From: Mytilus californianus
Lineage: Eukaryota > Mollusca > Bivalvia > Mytilida > Mytilidae
DNA length: 64,000 bases
Assembly: GCF_021869535.1 (NCBI RefSeq)
Contig: NW_026262690.1
Location: 64,674,995 to 64,738,994 of the forward strand
Direction of reading: 5' to 3'
Part shown: positions 22,860 to 35,587 of the stretch, in pieces
Numbering within the stretch: position 1 is the first letter of the stretch
Layout: each line of letters starts with the position of its first letter
Position numbers and translations under genes: made by a program
The notes under the pieces: generated by a model
Seen by the model: only the letters and a program-made list of their open reading frames with translations
What the model was told of the DNA's origin: nothing
Databases searched by the model: none

Positions 22860-23990
22860 GGGTTCAAAAAATTTGGGGGAGGGATTTTTTTTTGGTTATA
22901 AGCCGATTCATTTATTTCTACAATAGCTCAGATTTATTTTCACTTATGTAAACAGAATTTGCCTGCATTTTGTGGGGCTGCATATTCATTTTCATCTCTT
23001 CTCCTCCCCTCCGAAAATCAAATTGTCCGCCTAACAAAGACTGGCCAAAGAAACCAAAGGGGTAAGCAGACTCGTATGTCAAAAACAAACTGATAAAAGC
23101 CCAATTTAAATTAGGGAAAATAACAAGTGTTCAAATGTTCATAGCAAAGGATGAAATAATATTTAAAAGTAATACAATACCAACGATATATTTAGTTGTC
23201 GATGCAAGGGACTCTTCACTTCAAAAGTGGGCGTAGCTTCATCTAAACCTGTTAAAATGTATTATCCCTATTGTTAAATGACAAAGGAGAGATATAATCT
23301 CTGTCACAGTTACGGTAAACTAAAGAAAAAACACCCAAAGACAGAATGCAAATGCGCATATCTGGATTTACCTTCACCATCGAATATCATTCGGGTTTAT
23401 TGAATCGAAAGGGCATGTTCTAGTGAGCGAACAGACATAACTATCAAAGGTCAGTATTGTATGTAGGGATTTTCGTCCTAACTTTGTTTGTATTTTTAAA
23501 AAAATTAGAAGAAAAAATATATAAATCCTCAAATAATTCATGCTCAGTGCAATATACTCGGCTAATGATACCATGGGGAGGGTGGTATATAGTCGGCCAG
23601 CAGTAGTATTTCCCCATTACAGTTCATTTAGGTACAATGTACCGATAGTTTCTACAAAATAATCCATTGGCAACCTTCATAGGGAGCCCAGAGATTGAAA
23701 AGGTTGAAAATTAGATTACAGATGGATAAAATAAGAATGAAAATCCATAGTGAACAACTAATTTTAAAAGAAAATACTTTAAACATCATTTCATTATGAA
23801 AATAAAGAGACCTTGTAAGATTATAAAGACAACGGTCCACCAAAAGACCAAAAAATTAGCATGTCCCATACCGTAAATTGAATTATTAAAGACAGGATAA
23901 CAAAATGTAAAACAATGCAAAAGACCTGTCTTCTAGAATATTACACAGAAAACTTGAGACATATTTACAGCCAGTTATGTACTTTTTAAT
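22860..23990. other. noncoding, no gene seen
   Basis: 23041-23105 resembles the retroelement tail that includes accaaaggggt and tatgtcaaaaac (minus). The rest is unremarkable AT-rich sequence. Confidence 0.4.
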
Positions 23991-23996
23991 CATATA

Positions 23997-24115
23997 GCTC
24001 TTCAACTGATTCGGTTCTTATACATCCTTGACTTTCAAATATTCGGCTTTAAGCGTTCCTGATGAAGGATAATGCAGAAAAGCGCTTCGAACGCATGAAG
24101 TTTATAGTGTTGTTT
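23997..24115 (+). repeat. dispersed repeat (agcgttcctgatgaagg), copy A
   Basis: It runs from atatagctcttcaactg through ctttaagcgttcctgatga and aaaagcgcttcgaacgcatg. It is nearly repeated at 24355-24480. Confidence 0.7.
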
Positions 24116-24319
24116 CGTTTTTGACTAGTTAAAATCCAATTGGGAGACGTCTACTTTCTAATTCTAAAAGATCACCAAATAAATGTGAATTCGTTACATA
24201 CATAATCTTTAATATATATGCCAACATTTTAACTGATGTAGGAAAAAACGTAAATATAAAAAGATCGATAGAAACAATAAATGTAGTGTTATTGTCTTAA
24301 ACTTCTAAACTGTTGAGTT

Positions 24320-24490
24320 GACCTTAGATGGATTTGGCTATTTTTTAGGTACTTTGGTCATATAGCTCTTCAACTGTTGCGGACCTTACATCCTTGGCTT
24401 TCAAATATTTGGCTTTGAGCGTTCCTGATGAAGGTAAATCTAGAAAAGCACTTCGTACGCATGAAATTTATAACGTGTTGTTTTCATTTT
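24320..24490 (+). repeat. dispersed repeat (agcgttcctgatgaagg), copy B
   Basis: The same module as 23997-24115, preceded by ttgaccttagatggatttgg, which also occurs at about 57712. A reversed copy at 35480-35587 hosts the CACTA element. Confidence 0.7.
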
Positions 24491-25689
24491 TTACTATGAA
24501 GTTTCGTAAAAAATCATATCCTGGAATGGAAAGTTCATATGCACTACTTTTTTATGCAAAGGTCAAAACATGGAGATGTTTGGCATATTTTTAACATTTA
24601 TATGCCATGAACTTCTTAGAGTTTAAACTTATACTAACATTCTGTACTACCCTTCCCTTTTCTATGAGTCTTCCTGAGAATTATATTTGTCCGTTATCCA
24701 ACAGTATGTAGAATGGAAAAAAATCCCAGATTGTGTCTCCATGAGATGAAATATGGAGATCATATCTGGGAACCAGTAGGTAAAAAACAAAAATACCTAT
24801 AAACATGAAATATCTCCACAAAAGAGGCGTAGTTTGTGAATTAGCTGTATTTACAAAGTGTAACCTTTAGGACGAATAGCAATAAAAGCGGCGATCCTTT
24901 GCTTTGCATTGGTGTTTTTCAAATCGAAAATATTAACCTATATGAATTTGTTTTCTATTTGGAGCACCTTAATCCACCAGGATTTTAATGGAATTAGATA
25001 AATCTGAGTTTATTTAATTAAAAGTTGCGAATAACTTGAATAGTAACGACCATAGATCTGACATAAACACCGAATTGAAAAACAAATTAGATATGACATA
25101 AAACAACCAGCAACGAGGTTCCTGAATTGGCTTCAGTTGTAGGCATATGTGGAGGTATAAACTTGACTTTGGTGATCTCAACCTTCACCGTTTTAAGTCT
25201 CGATAATGGAATTACAAAACGTATATAGAATATCATACAATAAAAATTAGTTCAAATAAAACACTTAACTCTAAAATAAAGTTATAATATATGCAAATAA
25301 AACTTTATTCTATCGTATTAAAGAATTCCCACAGTTACTGAAAGCAAGCAAAGAGAACTTTAACCTTTTGATTAATAATCATGCTATCCTAGACTCTAAT
25401 ATCGGCCGTTGTACTTGGAAAACGATTTCATACAGCATGGTAATACACGGTACAGACACTGGCAGACACGTGATACCGTAATTTTGGCAATGCCCAAAAC
25501 AAACTATATCTTCTGAGACAAAAAAGAAACAGTTTAGTATGTTAAGATCTATAAATTAGTGAATTGATGTTTATCCCAATAATATATATAAATCTGAACG
25601 CGAAATACTATTTATTGTTAGTAAATTCCAGCAACTGGAATCGAAGAATCATACTTCCAAAACAATTTTCTATATTTGGGATAAAATTA
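24491..25689. other. noncoding, no gene seen
   Basis: Only short frames in AT-rich DNA. No splice-supported exon. Confidence 0.4.
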
Positions 25690-25800
25690 AGAAGTGTTGG
25701 TCGATTAATGATATTTCGTTCATTGAAATCCGGGACGTCATTGCAAACACGCGTAGAGTGAATCAAATGGGAAATGTAAACTTCATATGGAGGAGCCAAC
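25690..25800 (-). pseudogene. small reverse-transcriptase C-terminal fragment
   Basis: The minus-strand translation contains VYISHLIHSTRVC followed by PDFNE. This is the diverged equivalent of the YGVYISQLIRYS motif at 30390 and 41600. It is too short to say more. Confidence 0.5.
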
Positions 25801-27204
25801 GGAAATATATCACCATCAAGGAAGAAAAGTAACCATAAGAAAGGAAAAATTCCGTTTATCCGAATTTGTGTTGGTATGATTAAACTATGAGAAAGTATAA
25901 TGTAAAAAGTACATCGGTTATTATGATTGATTGATTTAGTAAGAATTGGTCCAGGGAATAAATTTCATTTGTATGAATACTAAGATCCGTATTGTCTTCA
26001 GAGAACATATAATGCATATATCTGCAGGTTTTGTTAAAATATATATGAATTGGTTTTTAGTTTGGACCATATGAAGTCTTTTCCATAATAGTGATTCATT
26101 ACAGCTAAGAAGATAAATATATTTCATTTCGTTTGAAAATGGGTTTTCCCGTTTGGTATTTGTATTAATTATATATAGATGGGAACTAGTGTTACTAGTT
26201 CTGAAACTAGTTCTGCAAGAGTATGTACTATTTATAAAGTTTGATGGTACGTGCACAAGGCACGAGAAAAGTTTTATGGGGTTTTATGGTACTATATAAA
26301 GTTTGGCATTTAAATGTATTAGTATCGAAGGTGCTCGCAGTTACGTCGAATCGTCACGAAGTTAGTCACATTAGTATATATACAGTGGCTGCTATGTTTA
26401 TTACATGTATTTATATATGTTGGTTGTATAAAAGAAACCTGTATTATAAAGTTTAATAAAATAATGTATCGCAAGAGAAGATAATATGTTACTGCGAGCA
26501 ACTAATCCTATTTCTGTGTTTGTTTTGTTTAAAGCCTATTGAATTTAGATTAGAATTACTTTAAATTCGGACGAGCAGGGCGAGGGAGAATTTAACCAGC
26601 AATAATAGGGTCAGAGTTAGTTCTCATCGACAAAACAATCACATGACGGTATACATTATCTTCCAAACGATCTTTAACATTATAACATTATCAAATAAAA
26701 ACTAATAGTCTAAATCATTTCTTTACACTTGCAATTAGTGTACTTTTGTAAGTTTTCTTATTGAAATGGGAATTGTAACGACTGCAACGTACATAGTTAC
26801 ACCTGAATTTATCGAAAGACCATTTTATAAAAAAGGAAATGTTTTTTTTATAAGATTGTGTGGGGTGCAGTTTACAGGTAACGATTATCATAACTGTCAA
26901 CGGGGACATGTTGACCTTCAAAAGATCGTACCTTATCCAAGACTTCCAAAGAGTGTTTCACATTGAAGAAATAATACATATTGCTATTGCCACAATAATT
27001 CATAACTAGTTCAATAACGGCTGTAACAGCATATGTTAGATGAACTAAAACATGTGTGAATTAACATCCATCATACGGTGTTTATATATCCCAACTCGTT
27101 CGTTATGCCCGTGTTTGTGTGGATGTCATATATTTTAACGAACTTAATCAATGCATCACTGGTAAATAATTAAGTCAGAAATTTCGTGACCATAAATTAC
27201 GTAA
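25801..27204. other. noncoding, no gene seen
   Basis: 26180-26510 has TATA-like and AATAAA-like strings and an inverted gctcgcagttac pair, but no defined ends. The frame at 26766-26966 has a possible donor but no family signature. Confidence 0.35.
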
Positions 27205-27216
27205 AACCTAACTAAA

Positions 27217-28603
27217 TTCTTTCATAGATACAAAGATTTGATTAGTAAATTTGGCTGTACCTGTAGAAAACTGATTAAAAACGGTATTTCACATCCTAAA
27301 TTTTACGGTAATATTGTACTTAAAGCGTGGAAATCACTATGTGATCCGTGTAAACTCATCGAACCTTTAAACAAACTTAATAGTAAAGGTTATCTTACCA
27401 ATGTTGTAATTAGATCTTTGAATATAGTTTATATTGGCACTAATATCGATTTTGTCATCAGCAAACTAAAACATAACTAAATTTGTATTCTTTTCAAACG
27501 GGATGTATAAAGACACACCCACGTTCATTTTGATCTATAAAGAGGTAAGCTCCTAACTATCCTACTGCCTGTCGATAGATTTATTTTTGGCATTGCACAA
27601 GTCATGTCTTCTTTGACTGTCCATGACGTTAAACCTCTAAATCCCTGGGATGTGTTTTAGTTGATTTTAGTCTCTGATGCATGATTTTTTATTATTAATT
27701 GTTTTTGGCTTTTAACTAGCTGTCAGTAACTGCGAGTACTCTCAAATCGTACTTTCTTGTTTATTTGACCTGTTGATACTAATTGTAATGCTTTTTTGTT
27801 ATTTAATGTTTACTTTTTCAGGGTTATATCTGGTCTATAAACCAGCTTTGATAAGTGTTTTGGTATTACTTTAAATTTTCACTTCTTCGTACTATAAACA
27901 TCAAAATTATTTATTTTGTAAAAATATTTCCTTTCTTCATTTGAACTGTACACGTATACCTAACAACAAAATTATTTTCATTTACCTGTGTTTAAAGTAA
28001 TTGCAAATGGCTGATATTTTTGTTCAAGCATATTGTTTTTTCTTAAATTGTTTAACATTTCACAGCGGTATAACATGTTACTTTAATTATTCTTCCCTTA
28101 GTTTATTTATTTTGTATTTACATTGTATCATAGATCAAATTTATTTGTTCAGTGTATGTTCACTGGTGTTAATATGTCTTTTGATTGAGTTAAGCCATTT
28201 CAATTGATATTTTATAGTGTGTCTTTCTATGTTGTGATGTTTCACTATTGTTTCAGATAAGGGTAAAGGTTTGGTACCATTAAAACGTTTAAACCCGCTG
28301 CAATTGTTTGCACCTGTCCTAAGTCAGGAATCTCAATAGACATGTTCAGTAGTTGTCATTTGTTGATGTGGTTCATAAGTGTTTCTCGTTTCTCGTTTTT
28401 ATATAGATTAGACCGTTGGTTTTCCCGTTTGAATGGTTTTACACTAGTAATTTTTGGGGCCCTTTATAGCTTGCTGTTCGGTGTGAGCCAAGGCTCCGTG
28501 TTGAAGACCGTACTTTGACCTATAATGGTTTACTTTTATAATTTTTGACTTGGATGGAGAGTTGTCTCATTGGCACCCATACCACATCTTCTTATATCTA
28601 TAT
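27217..28603 (+). pseudogene. retroelement 3' fragment: RT C-terminus plus 3' tail
   Basis: 27217-27480 encodes an 87-residue C-terminal piece with HRYKDLISKFGC, HPKFYGNIV and a TAA at 27478. A related piece lies on the minus strand at 46565. The following noncoding stretch contains segments found in other mussel retroelement tails: a cagtaactgcgagtact region near 27720, a cctgtcctaagtcagga region near 28315, and gttgtctcattggcaccca near 28565. It ends in ccacatcttctta. The fragment is 5'-truncated and inactive. Confidence 0.65.
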
Positions 28604-30145
28604 ACTGGATGCAGATATAAAACATATTGAGCAAGGTTCTGGTGTAAGCTAGAAATATATAGAAGGACTTTTATTAAATTCATTTATGTAGCATCTGACT
28701 TCAACAATAAATCCCTATATTTGAAATAGAATATAGAAAAAAGAACGGACCAATTAATAATATCCACATCTCTATTGTTATACTGAAATGTAAGTACATT
28801 CACCACCGAAATCTATGACATTTTTGCAAATTTGCCCATATCAAACGAACAGAATATTGAACATTCCTTATAAAGAAGGAAATTAACCCTTTCCATCAAG
28901 GTAAAGGAAATTAAAAATAGTAAAGGAAGTTCACCCCGTTTTACATACATTTATCAGGAGAATTTCTTATATCAAGGTCTACAAAAATACAATGGTCACT
29001 ATCAACTTTGGATTTAGTAAGAGTGAGTTGCAGGTGATAGATAACTTTCATTTGTATATTTTTACAAATATGGATTGTTTGCAAATACTATAATGGCTAA
29101 TTGTCGCAGGTATAGTTAATGAAATGTTAGTTACTGGAGTAAATTACCAACTTTTTAATATCGAGAATACATTTTGGAAGTATAGTTTTCTCAAAATTGA
29201 AAGTAAATATTCCTTTTGAACAAATTTGAATGTGTTATTAACTTAATGCTTGATAAAGAATCGCATATCATTTTAGGAAAAATGTTAACTATGAACTCAA
29301 TGAAGTATATGGGCCGAAATAAACCACTTCATTGTGTACAACTCAGATCATTTTAACAAGAGAGTTGCACAACTTTATATTTAGAACTGGTTTCATTCAT
29401 TTCATTTTGAAGAGAGAAAATGGCATAGCTTGTATTCTCAGAGTGTTGAGTAAGTGTACAATTACAATTTGATATGATTATTCAAATATTTTATAATTAG
29501 GCCATGATGTCTTAATATTCTGCTTTGCCGTCGCCAATACAGATTTCCTTGAAATACATCAATTACCAATTGAACATATAGAATATATGAGGTACAGAAA
29601 TGAACAGGTAATCATGCAACCTTGAAAATATACTTTTTACACATTTTATAGAGAACATGACTTCACCATTATAATCTTAAAACTCACTTCTCTAAAATGT
29701 AATTAACTTTATACCAGTTCATGTATATAAATTCGACTCCGATCTCAATATTAAAAAGGGTTGTCAGTTTGCCTGTCGTAGGTTTGTGGTTCTCTCCGTG
29801 TACTCTGGCTTCCTCAACCAATCAGAACTTACTGCCATGTTAGGGTTTCCCCCCTGTGACGTCAGTATGAATATAAATTGTTTTTCGTAGCCAATAAGAT
29901 GGTTTTCAAGAGTAAAAACTTCTAAATATATATTCATTCTGTGAAATAATAGATTATTTGCCAATTTTCCTTGTTGTACTGAAAAATGCCTCTAAAAATT
30001 GGTTTTCAAAGGTTATAAAAATAACCACCAGTAATGCAAGTCTAAGATAGCAATTCATAATGTTCAGCATTTGTTCTTTCTTTCAAATAAACCCAACATC
30101 AAGTAAATCCCTCGCACGTTGGTTTACTTTTGTCTTTATTTTATT
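28604..30145. other. noncoding, with a SINE fragment
   Basis: 29757-29830 is a diverged SINE middle domain (ttgtcagttt and ggcttcctcaaccaat). 29240-29335 is similar to 56185-56300 (aaagaatcgc, atatgggcc/atgggggc, aaaccacttcat). No gene is seen. Confidence 0.4.
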
Positions 30146-30221
30146 GGTAACAGGAACGTACGTTAAAGATATATCACCATATTAAGTTCTATCCTGTTAC
30201 CTTTTTGTCTATCCATATTTC

Positions 30222-30656
30222 AGCCAATACTTACATCTCATATATCCCAGTGAACTTGAAATTAAGGATACTACTGATACTAGAAGGACTGCTTCATACC
30301 TTGATCTTTTCCTCAATATTGACACAGATGGACGACTTCACACGAAAATCTATGATAAACGGGACGATTTCAACTTCCCAATTATCAATTTCCCATTTCT
30401 CAGCAGTAACATACCCTCTTCCCCTTCGTATGGTGTTTACATATCTCAATTGATACGTTATTCTCTTGCTTGTTCACACTATACGGACTTCATATACAGG
30501 AGTATGCTCCTTACACAGAAACTGCTCCAACAAAGTTATGAGGAGGACAGATTAAAAATGACACTCCGTAAATTTTACGGACACCATCACGAATTGGTTA
30601 GTCCATACGATGTGTCTTTGTCCAAACTAACTAAGGACATTTTTACCACGTGTTAG
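30222..30656 (+). pseudogene. reverse-transcriptase C-terminal fragment (best preserved copy)
   Basis: An uninterrupted frame of 144 codons runs from about 30222 to TAG at 30654-30656. It contains YPSELEIKDTTDT, SYLDLFLNID, YDKRDDFNF, SYGVYISQLIRY and LRKFYGHHHELV in that order. I recognise this order from a retroelement family abundant in bivalves, though I cannot name its clade. The catalytic polymerase core would lie upstream and is absent, so this is a 5'-truncated copy. The sequence downstream to about 31600 looks like its 3' noncoding region. Confidence 0.7.
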
Positions 30657-31600
30657 ATTGTGGTTTGTCATTACGTCGTCTGATCTTTTAATTACCGAAC
30701 GTGACTTATTCCCGATTGTGACTGTTTTGCTGAGTGTGAAACCGCATTGCTATAAGACGTGTCACGGTACCTTTCTATCTCAAATTCATGTAATTAATTT
30801 TGATGTTATATTTGTTATTCTCGTCGGATTTTGTCAAATGTCTTAACGTCTTTTCTGTTATATTCGTGTGTTATGGTAAAGATAATTAATCACCCCCTTC
30901 ATTTATTAGATTTTAGTTTGGTTCAACGAAATTTATACGATATATTTGGTTTACAGTTTGATTCAGAAGAAACACCGACATAGCTAGATAATACAATTAA
31001 TTATCTAATTACTACCACAATTTGATATTAATAAGTATTGTAATTTTCATTGTTATTAATAAATGTAATGTCAGTATTACAAATATAATCTTGAATCAGT
31101 CCTAATCCTATCATCTTATTTTTGGGAAATATTTTTGACAAATTCAAATGTGACGTCACTTTGTGTGTTTTTTTAGAATTTCAAATGTGATGTCACTTTG
31201 TGCGTTGATGCTTTGGCTATCTCGGCTGTGTATTTTTATATGTTGGATTAATTTGTTTTATGTAATGTATCCGTTTTTATTTTGTAGTTAGTCCCCACTT
31301 CGGTTTTATCATGTATATCTATTATATAGTCATTTTATAAAATTTACTGTTTGCAAAATTATAAATTATTCTAAATAATAAGGATGTTCTTGTCCCAGGC
31401 AGAAAACCCTAGCCGTGTTAGGCGCAACTTTTTGGAAGTTTTGGTCCTCGGTGCTCTTCGGCTTTGTACTTGTTTTGGCTTTCAAGCTTTTTTCATCTGA
31501 GCGTCACTGGATGGTCTTGTGTGGACGAGACGCACGTCTGGCGTATTCAATTTTAAGCCTAGTACCTTTTGTTAGCTATTATTCGTGTGTTTCTTTGTCC
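30657..31600 (+). mobile_element. 3' noncoding part of the retroelement, with dispersed core repeat
   Basis: It contains a short direct repeat at about 31148-31205 (ttcaaatgtgacgtcacttt and a near copy). The dispersed mussel core follows at 31410-31600 (ttttggtcctcggtgctctt, then gacgagacgcacgtctggcg). Its position after the RT fragment suggests the core belongs to the 3' end of that family. Confidence 0.5.
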
Positions 31601-31679
31601 TATATGTTCTCCCATTTATTTGTATTGTGGTCCTGTCATGTGATGTTGTCGTTTTGGTGTTGTGTTTGACGTTGCCATT

Positions 31680-31945
31680 AAAGCGGGAGGTTTGGCATGC
31701 CACAAAACCTGGTTCAACCCACCATTTTTTTCTTAAAATGTCCTGTACCAAGTCAGGAAAATGGACATTGTTATATTATAGTTCGTTTCTGTGTGTGTTG
31801 CATTTTAATGTTGTGTTTTTGTTGTGTCGTTGTTCTCCACTTATATTTGATGCGTTTCCCTCAGTTTTAGTTTGTAACCCGGATTTGTTTTTATCTCTAT
31901 CGATTTATGAGTTTCGAACAGCGGTATATTAATGTTGCCTTCTTT
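31680..31945 (+). repeat. retroelement 3' tail fragment
   Basis: Shared motifs are tgtaccaagtcagg, gacattgttatattatag and gagtttcgaacagcggtat. They occur in several mussel repeats and in part at 42160. Confidence 0.55.
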
Positions 31946-33049
31946 TATCTGTTACCGATAGCGGTATTGCACCTGCAAATACTAAATTGCGAAGATTAAG
32001 ACGTTTTAACCTTTAGATGATTTCAAACAACGAAACATTTCATTATGTGTGCAACTATATGTTATCATAAACTTTTTAAAGACGTTTCTGTTTACTATTG
32101 TCTATCCTGTTACTGTAACCATAGCAACCATAGTAACAGGATAGACATAACAGGATAGACACATTTCTTCATTTTTGAATGCTGTTGTGAAATTACTACT
32201 CCCTTTGATGAAATGATAATGTTTTTATGTTGTGATTTTGGTTTCCAACACGTTATTGCACTTTTTGCAAGTATAATATTGGTATAATTAATCAATATGT
32301 TGGTAACAGCATAGACATGACAAAAAAGTACCCACTATTTTTTTTCACTAAATGTCTTGAAATTTCTTTTCTCTACACTGTTATACAAGAAACGTGCTGT
32401 GTTTAAATGTTTATGTTACTTTGAGCTTTTGAAAACCAACACTGACTAGTTCAATATTCATAGAGAGAAAAATTTAACGGCTGATTTAAGTAGCGGTAAC
32501 AGGATGGACATGAACTTCATGTACGCTGATTGAATATAGTTTGTAGAAAAAATGTTACATATAATAATAAAGAAGCTACGATTTTTCGTTAGAGTTATTA
32601 TTTACGTTCTAAAAAAGTCCCTTTTGCAGATATTAAGGCGATCAGAAAATAGGAAAAAAACCATTTGAAATGTGTTACTCGGACACTGTACGCACATAAA
32701 TTACGCAAAAATCGGACATAAATATATTTTAATCTTATCAAAATAGATCTAAATCGTGTTTATTATTAATGTTCTTACTTTCATTTAAACACTTACAACT
32801 GCATTTTCCATTAGAAATAAAAAAATTTAGCATGGGTGTACTGAAAATTTCTCAATTTTTTGAAAATGACCCATATAACATGTTTCAATACATGCAGATT
32901 TGATAAGTATCATCATAATTGAATTCTGTGGCTTTATAGGTATGTTAAAAACCACGACCCTATTAATCAGAAAACATTTAGTTTTTGTTACTACCTGAAA
33001 TGTTTAATTTTAGAATATGATTTCACTTGTATCAGACTTCTTAAATATA
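31946..33049. other. noncoding, with repeated taacaggatagaca motif
   Basis: The motif occurs at 32101-32113 (inverted), 32133-32147, 32148-32161, 32302 and 32495, and, as diverged copies, at 30146 and 30189. 32098-32147 forms a small foldback. No gene is seen. Confidence 0.4.
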
Positions 33050-33300
33050 TTATGGTCTAAGTAGTTACTACTGTAATCATTGCCAGTCAACACTGAGGTT
33101 GTGAGTTCGAACCCCGCTCGTGCGGGTGCACTCGACTCCAATCTTAATTGACTAGGATTGTCAGTTTTCCTATCGAAGGTCGGTGGTTTTCTCCGGGCGC
33201 TCCGGCTTCCTCCACCAATAAAAACTGGCCGCCACGAAATAGCCCAAAAGCGGTGCTTAAAAGGGGCGTTAAAACACCAAAAATCAAAAATCAAATCTTA
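33050..33300 (+). mobile_element. tRNA-derived SINE
   Basis: An A-box-like tggtctaagtagtta near 33051 and a B box in gagttcgaaccccgc near 33103 mark the tRNA-like head. A conserved middle domain follows (ggtcggtggttttctccggg, ccggcttcctccaccaat), then ggcgttaaaacaccaaaaat and an A-rich tail. This is the fullest of several SINE copies here (fragments at 3806, 29757 and 44590). Transcription would be by RNA polymerase III if active. Confidence 0.7.
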
Positions 33301-35480
33301 AATATATTTGGATGTTACAAAATTGTGAAGCATAGTATTTTACCAAATAAATCAAGACAAAAATTGTGTAATATTTTTTTTATATTCATAATCACATCGG
33401 ACATGTTTAAATCAGAAACGAAAAAAGTAAATTTTGATTGAATATTACTGAAATTACTGACATCGCATAACTTAATTAAATGATATAGTACTAATCAATA
33501 TACATGAAATAGTACTATTTAATATAAATAATATAGTCTGATCAGTATAAAAAAATGCCAAGCAAAAACCCTAAATAGCATTGACGCTATTCTTATTATA
33601 CAAAATAATAGTTAAGTTATCAAGAAATTATATTTTAAAAATCTTGAACAACGAGTATAATTAAGGATATTGAATAGATTCTGTTAAATTTATTCACAAC
33701 TTGTCAAATTATGTGCGATTTAGAGATGGATATATATATATATATATATAAAATCATTATGTTGAACTCTAGGTATTTGTTACTTTTGTTATTTTGTATT
33801 GTCGTTGGGTTAAAATGTATTAACAGAAATAGCGAACTTCAAGGTTAATTCAAAAAGGGGGAAGTCCATAAACATGACAAAATCAAACGCTCGACTATAT
33901 CATCCAACGGAACGAATGGAAAATAATTGGGTTGCTGTCTTACAAATGTATACCAAACGTTTCATTATTCTTACCTGAAAGAAAAAAGAGATCTATGTTA
34001 AGGAGTCGCAAGTCACGTGTCATGGTCATCTTAAACTGAAAATTATTAATTTCATATAATATATTAGCGATAGATATGTTGCTGTAGTCAAGAAAGCCAT
34101 TGTTTTTTTTACATGCTTGTATGTATTATTTTGCACAGTGTAATATATATGCTTATATTTGATGTCCATATTGTACTTGCCAAAGTTATCATTAACAAGT
34201 GTATTCTTTCCAAAAAGTTATGTAGTGCTTCTCAGTATTATAAATTAATGCCAGTTTTTGTTTTCTATTGTATTTTTGGGGGGTAACTAGCAGAGAAAAC
34301 GACAGTTTTTATATCTTTTTCATGAGTATTTATTAGTATTCTATTCGGATACTTTTATTTGGGTTTCAGTTTCATTTTTATTATCAATATAAAACAAAAT
34401 GCGACATAACATGGAAGAGTGTGCGTTATTAGGGCCACGAATATACATTGAAATACACGGTGATGGATCCTTGGTCTAATTTTTCTAGTTTTTGTGGGGT
34501 TTCAAAATGCTTTCTATGCAGTAGCTGATATATTGAAATTTACAGTAGCATTGCTTAGATCAATATTTAGTTGAAATAGGAAATGGAAATAGATTTCTTA
34601 TTATAGAAGGTAAAGCTGTTAAGTTAGTAAGCATATTTTATCAAATAGTGATGGTGGGTTTGTAGCCATGTATAGTTTGATTTACATTGCATTTAAACTT
34701 TTAGAGTTATATCATTGACTTGTTTCAAAATGGCAAAATTGATTGTTTCCGAATAATTTTTGCCATGAGCTAGGGTCTTGTACTTTTATAAAATCGTTTT
34801 TTTCCATAAAATCCCGTTCTTTAGAAGCTCAAAACGGTTAATTGATATTATTTGGGATAATATCATAATTCAGCTTTTGTGGAGGACAGATAAATATTCC
34901 GTCCACCTAATACATTTCAAGTTTGATTTCAACTGGCTGTCAACAGTGCAGTTCCAGGATTATAATCTACAAATGATGTCATTACTGATTCTCGCATGAT
35001 AACGTTAATTTGTTTTGCATTTGGGTCTTATCCATTACACGCACGATCGTTTCACTTTGTTGCTTTTCTAACCATCATTGAATGCATGTCGAGTTTCACT
35101 TTTTAAACCCCCTTTTTTAGAGGACGATATATATATATTGATTACTTGTCCTTCAGTCACAATTCTTTATCCGCTATTTCGCTAGAGCCGCTTAATAGAA
35201 CTGTTTGAAACTTTCAAAGAATATTACTCCGATGATGTTCTTAAGCACCCTTTGCTTCATTTTTTTTATCAAAATAATTGTTGGGCTCACTTTAGCATGA
35301 CATGAACTCAGAATTTAATGAAACTTTCTCAGCAAATCCACCATGAAATGCCATTGTGCACCTCTTAATTGGTTCTCGAGCTCCCCAGCGTTTACCAACG
35401 TAGCTGATAATGATTCTTAAATGCAAAGTCTGGTGGCAGTCTAAAGTGAGTTTCATTTTTCTTGGTATATTCATGACGCT
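33301..35480. other. noncoding, no gene seen
   Basis: A (TA)n run at about 33730-33752. 33841-33925 is a minus-strand retroelement tail (agtccataaacatgacaaaa, aaacgct), similar to 40545-40625. The rest is featureless. Confidence 0.4.
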
Positions 35481-35587
35481 ACACGTAAAAAAGGAAAACA
35501 ACACTTAGATTTCATGCGTCTAAAGCGCTTTTATGGATTTACCTTTAGGAACACACAAGGCAGAAAATTTGAAACCCATTTAAGAAA
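35480..35587 (-). repeat. dispersed repeat (agcgttcctgatgaagg family), host of the CACTA insertion
   Basis: Reversed relative to 24355-24480: tttcatgcgtctaaagcgct, then ggatttaccttt. The match resumes after 37574 (tttgaaag and gagctatgaaaatg), showing that the CACTA element split it. Confidence 0.6.

Noticed and set aside
22418..22867. 149-codon minus-strand frame
   Set aside because: It is the translation of the 161-bp tandem repeats; its apparent peptide repeats follow the DNA period.
26180..26510. Possible solo LTR (TATA-like string, AATAAA-like string, inverted gctcgcagttac pair)
   Set aside because: No TG...CA ends, no target duplication and no second copy could be found in the window.
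26766..26966. Possible exon with donor near 26878
   Set aside because: No family signature, no matching acceptor, and composition like the surrounding DNA.
31415..31932. Overlapping 84- and 115-codon frames
   Set aside because: They are translations of the dispersed mussel core and retroelement tail, which occur elsewhere without open frames.
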